The position numbers and the translations under genes were made by a program. From Terriglobus roseus (GTDB lineage: Bacteria > Acidobacteriota > Terriglobia > Terriglobales > Acidobacteriaceae), in the NCBI RefSeq assembly GCF_900102185.1, contig NZ_LT629690.1, forward strand, positions 558,001 through 622,000: 64,000 bases of DNA, given 5' to 3'. The first letter of the stretch is position 1. Each line of letters begins with the position of its first letter. Positions 59,112 to 64,000 of the stretch are shown one piece after another. The notes beneath the pieces were generated by a model. That model was given only the letters and a program-made list of their open reading frames with translations. It ran no database searches and was not told where the DNA came from.

Positions 59112-61097
59112 ATGACCGATCTCGAGAAGCTGTCAATTGACACACTCCGCCTGCTCGCCGTAGATGCGATTGAAAAGGCGGCCAATGGGCACCCCGGAGC
59201 GCCGATTGCGCTGTCGCCGCTGACATACCTGCTGTTCACGCGCAACATGAAGCACAATCCGACGGACCCTTTGTGGATTGATCGCGATCGCTTTGTGCTG
59301 TCGAATGGCCACGCTTCCATGCTGCAGTACGGTGCTCTTCATCTGTCCGGCTACGACCTGTCGCTCGATGACTTGAAGCAGTTCCGTCAGTGGCATTCGA
59401 AGGCTCCTGGACACCCGGAATATGGCTTCACGCCCGGCGTTGAAGTGACCACTGGACCGCTCGGTCAGGGACTTGCTATGGCCGTTGGTCTGGCGATTGC
59501 TGAAAAGCACCAGGCTGCCGTTTACAACCAGCCGGACATGACGATTGTCGATCACCACACCTACTGCATCGTGGGTGATGGCTGCTTGATGGAAGGCATC
59601 TCGCACGAAGCGTGCTCGCTGGCTGGAACGCTGAAGCTGGGCAAGCTGATCGTGTTCTATGACGACAACCTGATCTCGCTGGATGGTCCCACCGAACTGA
59701 GCTACACGGAGAATGTGGACGAGCGCTTCGATGCGTACCACTGGCACGTGCAGGTTGTTGACGATGGCAATGATCTCGCGAAGATTCAGCAGGCGATCAA
59801 CATCGCAAAGCTTGAGACCGAGAAGCCCTCGCTCATCCGTATCCGCACCATCATTGGCTACGGTTCGCCGAAGGCTGGCACCAAGCATGTGCACGGTGAG
59901 GCTTTGGGTAAGGAAGCTACGCGCAAGACGAAGGAATTCTTCGGATTCGATCCGGATGTCGACTTCGCTGAGCCGCAGGCTGCTCTCGACGACTGGCGCT
60001 CCGCTGTTCCCAAGGGACAGAAGGAACAGGCTGGCTGGAACGAACTGTTTGCCAAGTACAAGGCTGCTCACCCCGAGCTGGCTACGCAGTTTACGCGCAC
60101 CATCAAGCCGGAACTGCCTGCTGACTACAACAAGAACATCAAGCCTTTCCCCGCAGAGAAGGCCATTGCGACGCGTTCCGCCGGACAGGTTGTTCTGCAG
60201 GCGCTGGGCGATGCTTTGCCGGAAATGATTGGTGGCGCGGCCGACCTTACGTCGTCGACGAAAACCATCTTCAACAACTCGCCTTCGTTCCACGATGACC
60301 CGAAGGGCCGCAACATCTTCTTCGGTGTGCGCGAGTTCGGCATGTGCGCAGCAGTGAACGGCATGGCGGCGCACGGTGGCCTGATTCCGTTCGGCTCCAC
60401 GTTCTTCGTATTCAGCGACTATGCGCGTAACGCAATGCGTCTGGCTGCGCTGATGAGCGTTCACTCGCTGTTCGTCTTCACGCACGACTCGATCGCGCTG
60501 GGTGCTGATGGTCCGACGCACCAGCCGGTGGAGCACCTGATGAGCCTCCGCGCAATTCCGCAGCTTACGGACTTCCGTCCTGCGGATGCGAACGAGACCG
60601 CGGTCTGCTACCAGTTGATGGTGGAGCGCAAGTCGGCCTCGTTCATGGCGCTGTCGCGTCAGGACCTGCCGGTGCTCGACGTGGCGAAGTACCCGACTCT
60701 CTGGGACGGCGTTCGCAAGGGCGCTTATGTTCTCGTTGACGTTGAGAACCCGGACGTCATCATTGTTGCCACCGGTTCGGAAGTTTCGCTGGTGCTGAAG
60801 ACCCTGCCGGAACTGGAGAAGGCTGGCATCAAGGCTCGCGTGATCTCCATGCCCAGCTTCCACCTCTTCGAAGAGCAGACGGAAGAGTACAAGAACAGCA
60901 TCTTCCCGCACGGTGTGGCGAAGGTGTCTGTGGAAGCCGGCGCAACGCAGGGCTGGTGGAAGTATGTGGGCCGCGACGGTTCCGTTGTCGGACTGGACCA
61001 CTTCGGTGGTTCGGCGCCTGGACCGGAAGTGCTGGCGCACTTCGGATTCACGCCGGAAAACATCGTCAAGGCTGCGCAGGCGGCCATCGCGAAGTAA
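59112..61097 (+). CDS. tkt: Transketolase
   Basis: A 661-residue thiamine-diphosphate enzyme that moves two-carbon units in the pentose phosphate pathway. Visible: AIEKAANGHPGAPIALSPLT, TTGPLGQGLAMAVGLAIAEK, the ThDP motif GDGCLMEGISHEACSLAG closing with FYDDN, FGVREFGMCAAVNGMAAHGG, and DSIALGADGPTHQPVEHLMS. AGAGGA lies before the ATG. Gnd and zwf follow on the same strand. Confidence 0.97.
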   Translation: MTDLEKLSIDTLRLLAVDAIEKAANGHPGAPIALSPLTYLLFTRNMKHNPTDPLWIDRDRFVLSNGHASMLQYGALHLSGYDLSLDDLKQFRQWHSKAPGHPEYGFTPGVEVTTGPLGQGLAMAVGLAIAEKHQAAVYNQPDMTIVDHHTYCIVGDGCLMEGISHEACSLAGTLKLGKLIVFYDDNLISLDGPTELSYTENVDERFDAYHWHVQVVDDGNDLAKIQQAINIAKLETEKPSLIRIRTIIGYGSPKAGTKHVHGEALGKEATRKTKEFFGFDPDVDFAEPQAALDDWRSAVPKGQKEQAGWNELFAKYKAAHPELATQFTRTIKPELPADYNKNIKPFPAEKAIATRSAGQVVLQALGDALPEMIGGAADLTSSTKTIFNNSPSFHDDPKGRNIFFGVREFGMCAAVNGMAAHGGLIPFGSTFFVFSDYARNAMRLAALMSVHSLFVFTHDSIALGADGPTHQPVEHLMSLRAIPQLTDFRPADANETAVCYQLMVERKSASFMALSRQDLPVLDVAKYPTLWDGVRKGAYVLVDVENPDVIIVATGSEVSLVLKTLPELEKAGIKARVISMPSFHLFEEQTEEYKNSIFPHGVAKVSVEAGATQGWWKYVGRDGSVVGLDHFGGSAPGPEVLAHFGFTPENIVKAAQAAIAK

Positions 61098-61119
61098 CTC
61101 TTCGCGGAGAACTACAGGA

Positions 61120-61147
61120 AGGGCCGGAGCAATCCGGCTCTTTCCCC
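61120..61147 (+). terminator. Hairpin after tkt
   Basis: AGGGCCGGA pairs with TCCGGCTCT (one G-U) around a four-base loop, with TTTCCCC after it. A moderate terminator that may still allow read-through to gnd. Confidence 0.5.
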
Positions 61148-61193
61148 TATTTCGAGAGATTCAGCTTCAACCGATTTTGAGAGGAAGTACAAC

Positions 61194-62099
61194 ATGGAAA
61201 TTGGTCTGATTGGCCTTGGCAAAATGGGCGGCAACATGGCGGAGCGTCTCCGCCAGGGTGGCCACAAGGTTGTGGGTTTTGACTTCAATAAGGAAGCTAC
61301 GGCAAAGCTGACTGCCGCTGGTTCCGTCGGTGTGGATTCGGTCGAAGACCTGGTAAAGAACCTGCAGGCACCCCGCGCGGTGTGGATCATGGTTCCGGAC
61401 GGCAAGCCCGTGGACGACACCATTGCCAAGCTGAAGCCCCTGATGCAGAAGGGCGACATCTTCATTGATGGCGGTAACTCGAACTACAAGGAATCGATCC
61501 GTCGTCACGGCGAACTGAAGGCAGAAGGCTTTGAGTTTGTTGACGTAGGTACTTCGGGCGGCGTTTGGGGCCTGAAGGAAGGCTACTCGATGATGATTGG
61601 TGGTGACGAAGACGTAGTTGAGAAGCTTCGCCCCATCTTCGAGACGCTGGCACCCGCTCCTGATAAGGGCTGGGGCCGCACCGGACCGAGCGGCGCAGGC
61701 CACTTCGTGAAGATGGTGCACAACGGCATTGAGTACGGCATGATGCAGGCATTCGCAGAGGGCTTTGCCATCTTCGAAGCGAAGAAGGAACTGCAGCTGG
61801 ACAACGCTCAGATCGCAGAGATCTGGCAGTACGGTTCGGTGGTTCGTTCATGGCTGCTGGACCTGACCGCAGAAGCTCTGAAGGCGAACCCCGAACTGAA
61901 GGGCATTGCTCCGTTTGTTCCGGATTCCGGCGAAGGCCGCTGGACCGTCTTCGAGGCGATCGACCTGAACGTTTCTGCTCCGGTCATCACAGAGTCGCTG
62001 ATCCGTCGCATCCGTTCGCGTGAAACGGACAACCTGACGGACAAGATGTTGTCTGTAATGCGTAATGCCTTCGGCGGTCACGCCATGAAGAAGGAGTAG
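61194..62099 (+). CDS. gnd: 6-phosphogluconate dehydrogenase (decarboxylating), short form
   Basis: A 301-residue enzyme giving ribulose 5-phosphate, CO2 and reduced cofactor. The Rossmann start MEIGLIGLGKMGGNMAERLR, VWIMVPDGKPVDDTIAKLKP, IFIDGGNSNYKESIRR, GTSGGVWGLKEGYSMMIGG, and VKMVHNGIEYGMMQAFAEG are clear. At 301 residues it belongs to the short homotetrameric class, which often prefers NAD. AGGA lies nine bases before the ATG. Confidence 0.95.
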   Translation: MEIGLIGLGKMGGNMAERLRQGGHKVVGFDFNKEATAKLTAAGSVGVDSVEDLVKNLQAPRAVWIMVPDGKPVDDTIAKLKPLMQKGDIFIDGGNSNYKESIRRHGELKAEGFEFVDVGTSGGVWGLKEGYSMMIGGDEDVVEKLRPIFETLAPAPDKGWGRTGPSGAGHFVKMVHNGIEYGMMQAFAEGFAIFEAKKELQLDNAQIAEIWQYGSVVRSWLLDLTAEALKANPELKGIAPFVPDSGEGRWTVFEAIDLNVSAPVITESLIRRIRSRETDNLTDKMLSVMRNAFGGHAMKKE

Positions 62100-62221
62100 T
62101 TCGTCTACTGGAGCAGTATTTGAGCGCATTCCCATGAATCCGGCGAGGCCGCCATGCGCTCTAAACAACAAACAAGACTGCGGCGGCCTTTCGCAGCAAG
62201 AATTGAAGAAGGATTGAACCC

Positions 62222-63754
62222 ATGGCAACAACCGGTATCAATGTTTCCCCAGAGCAGGTGGAAGCGAACAAGTGCAAGGAAAGCATTCCGGAGCCTTGCA
62301 TCGTTGTGATTTTTGGCGCTTCGGGCGACCTGACGAAGCGTAAGCTGCTGCCTGCGCTCTATCACCTAGAGCAGGCAAATCTTCTGCCTGAAAATTTTGC
62401 GGTTGTCGGCGTGGCTCGTCGCGACCTCTCTGCTACCTTTGCGCCGGACATGAAGGACGGCATCCTGAAGGGCGGCGGCGTTGACGAGAAGGAAGAGAAA
62501 CTCGGCAAGTTCATTGACCGCGTGAAGTACTTCGCCACCGAGTTCGACAACGACGAAGGTTTCGAGAAGCTGAAGGCTTATCTCGCCGACCTGGACAAGC
62601 AGTTTGGCACCAAGGGCAACCGCCTGTTCTACCTTGCTGTTGCCCCTGAGTTCTTCGCAGACATCACGCACCGTCTGGGCAACCACGGCATGACCGGCGA
62701 AGACGGCGACCACTGGGTTCGCGTCATCATCGAGAAGCCCTTCGGTACGGACCTTGAGAGCGCGAAGAAGCTCAACTCTGAGATCAACCAGGTACTCAAG
62801 GAAGATCAGATCTTCCGCATCGACCACTACCTGGGTAAGGAGACGGTTCAGAACATCCTCGTCTTCCGCTTCGGCAATGGAATCTTTGAGCCCATCTGGA
62901 ACCGTAACTACATCGACCACATCCAGATCACCGCTGCGGAATCCATCGGCATTGAAGGCCGCGGACCGTTCTACGAGGCAGCCGGTGCTCTGCGTGACGT
63001 TCTTCAGAACCACGTGATGGAAGTGCTTAGCTTCGTTGCCATGGAACCGCCAGACGTCTTTGAGTCGGCTCCTGTGCGCATCGAGAAGCTGAAGGTTTGG
63101 AAGGCGATCAGCCCCATCCCAGTCGAGAACACAGCACGTGGCCAGTATGGTCCGGGCAATGTCGATGGCGAGGACGTAAAGGGCTATCGCCAGGAAGATC
63201 GCGTCAGCCCCGAATCGCAGACGGAGACGTTTGCTGCGATGAAGCTGGAGATCGACAACTGGCGTTGGGCTGGTGTGCCGTTCTACATTCGCGCAGGCAA
63301 GCGCCTGAAGACGCGTGTGACGGAAGTGGTCATCACCTTCAAGCGTCCTCCGCTGCACATCTTCCAGGGTTCTGGCGCTGGTGCAGAGCAGCTTGAGCCG
63401 AACGTTCTCACGCTGCGCATTCAGCCGGATGACGGCATCAAGCTGAAGTTCGGTGCGAAGATTCCTGGACCGACGACGAACATTGCACAGGTGAACATGA
63501 ACTTCTCCTATGCTGAGGCATTCGGTAAGTCGTCCGCCAATGGCTATGAGCGTCTGCTGTTGGACGCCATGCTGGGCGATGGAACGCTGTTCGCAGAGCG
63601 TGAAGGCGTAGAGACCACATGGGCTCTGATGACGCCGATCCTCGAAGCGTGGAAGGCTCAGAAGAAGGACTTCCCGAACTACGATGCTGGTTCGTGGGGC
63701 CCGAAGGAAGCAGATGAACTGCTGGAGCGCGATGGACGCGCATGGCAGGCCTAA
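62222..63754 (+). CDS. zwf: Glucose-6-phosphate 1-dehydrogenase
   Basis: A 510-residue enzyme for the first oxidative step of the pentose phosphate pathway. The nucleotide site VIFGASGDLTKRKLLPALYH, the active-site segment RIDHYLGKETVQNILVFRFG, and IEKPFGTDLESAKKLN are visible. Length is normal. Gnd lies just upstream and a probable lactonase gene downstream, so tkt-gnd-zwf-pgl forms one functional group. Confidence 0.97.
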   Translation: MATTGINVSPEQVEANKCKESIPEPCIVVIFGASGDLTKRKLLPALYHLEQANLLPENFAVVGVARRDLSATFAPDMKDGILKGGGVDEKEEKLGKFIDRVKYFATEFDNDEGFEKLKAYLADLDKQFGTKGNRLFYLAVAPEFFADITHRLGNHGMTGEDGDHWVRVIIEKPFGTDLESAKKLNSEINQVLKEDQIFRIDHYLGKETVQNILVFRFGNGIFEPIWNRNYIDHIQITAAESIGIEGRGPFYEAAGALRDVLQNHVMEVLSFVAMEPPDVFESAPVRIEKLKVWKAISPIPVENTARGQYGPGNVDGEDVKGYRQEDRVSPESQTETFAAMKLEIDNWRWAGVPFYIRAGKRLKTRVTEVVITFKRPPLHIFQGSGAGAEQLEPNVLTLRIQPDDGIKLKFGAKIPGPTTNIAQVNMNFSYAEAFGKSSANGYERLLLDAMLGDGTLFAEREGVETTWALMTPILEAWKAQKKDFPNYDAGSWGPKEADELLERDGRAWQA

Positions 63755-63769
63755 CTAACGGAACAGGAG

Positions 63770-63807
63770 CGGGCGCTGATGAAATCTCATCAGCGCCCGT
63801 TTTCTTT
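63770..63807 (+). terminator. Intrinsic terminator after zwf
   Basis: Perfect 13-base arms (CGGGCGCTGATGA and TCATCAGCGCCCG) with a four-base loop, followed by TTTTCTTT. Confidence 0.88.
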
Positions 63808-63912
63808 GTGCGGAGCTTGAAGCTGTGGTGTCGTCATTCTGTTTTGCTCAGGATGAAGTCCTAGACTATCTCGCAGCGTGGCGACGCATCCGAAGAATAG
63901 AAGGAACAAGAA

Positions 63913-64000
63913 ATGCCAAGAAAAACGATTGCCGATTATCTTGTCTACGACACGCCGCAACGGCTGGCACACGCAGCAGCAGAAGTCTTTGCGAAGTATG
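63913..64000 (+). CDS. pgl: Probable 6-phosphogluconolactonase, start only
   Basis: The last 88 bases open a frame from ATG with AAGGA six to eight bases upstream. The 29 visible residues (including IADYLVYDTPQRLAHAAAEV and FAKY) fit the N-terminus of the DevB/Pgl type. The position just after zwf agrees. The call rests on few residues and on context, as most of the gene lies beyond the window. Confidence 0.55.
   Translation, partial: MPRKTIADYLVYDTPQRLAHAAAEVFAKY

Noticed and set aside
59133-61040. 635-codon open frame on the minus strand opposite tkt
   Set aside because: It mirrors the transketolase gene codon for codon; composition (His, Arg, Gln-rich) is that of an antisense shadow, and no family motif is present.

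Overview
The window reads as chromosome of an acidobacterium of the class Terriglobia (Terriglobus, Edaphobacter or Granulicella type). This is inferred from the very large TonB-dependent receptors with an N-terminal carboxypeptidase-regulatory-like domain, the pairing of an ECF sigma factor with a serine/threonine kinase carrying TPR repeats, Tat-exported ferritin-like proteins, and a typical acidobacterial housekeeping gene set. No 16S rRNA gene is present, so genus is not claimed.

Left part, 1-23300. There are two outer-membrane receptors (one cut by the window edge), a small minus-strand cluster of exported proteins, and an ECF sigma factor with a kinase-TPR protein. These are followed by two Tat-exported ferritin-like proteins facing a fasciclin protein, a SigK-like sigma factor and its RskA-like anti-sigma factor. 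Next come a decayed phage integrase, three short direct repeats, an exported protein with a TetR-type operator, the TetR gene, and a tightly coupled operon of two DUF3500 proteins and a HupE/UreJ-like membrane protein.

Centre, 23792-45401. This is a visibly AT-richer integrated element bounded by a 22-bp perfect repeat. The right copy is the 3' end of an intact tRNA-Ser(TGA). The element carries a tyrosine integrase with a cysteine cluster, a small sigma-like factor, a holin-like protein, HNH and GIY-YIG nucleases, terminase small and large subunits and a portal. The head module then collapses: the protease start runs directly into the end of a head-tail connector, which runs into the end of another virion protein. 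No major capsid or tail gene is left. The remaining part has a HUH-type Rep-like protein, an HTH protein, two DUF2971 genes, an exported cargo protein flanked by copies of a membrane-helix segment, a DUF1254/DUF1214 lipoprotein and a HEPN-like gene. It is best read as a deleted prophage or phage satellite loaded with cargo.

Right part, 45382-64000. Ordinary core genome: tRNA-Ser, a MacB-like permease, folD, coaE, a DegP/HtrA-like protease, a PAS histidine kinase, purN-purM, hemL, a GNAT acetyltransferase, superoxide dismutase, a GH15 glucoamylase, and a pentose-phosphate group tkt-gnd-zwf with the start of a likely 6-phosphogluconolactonase.

The most interesting parts are the chimeric, deletion-fused head module and HUH Rep of the element, a set of small element ORFs with identically placed TANGCT boxes six bases before ATG (suggesting leaderless transcripts), and a SigK-RskA-fasciclin arrangement recalling the mycobacterial SigK regulon.
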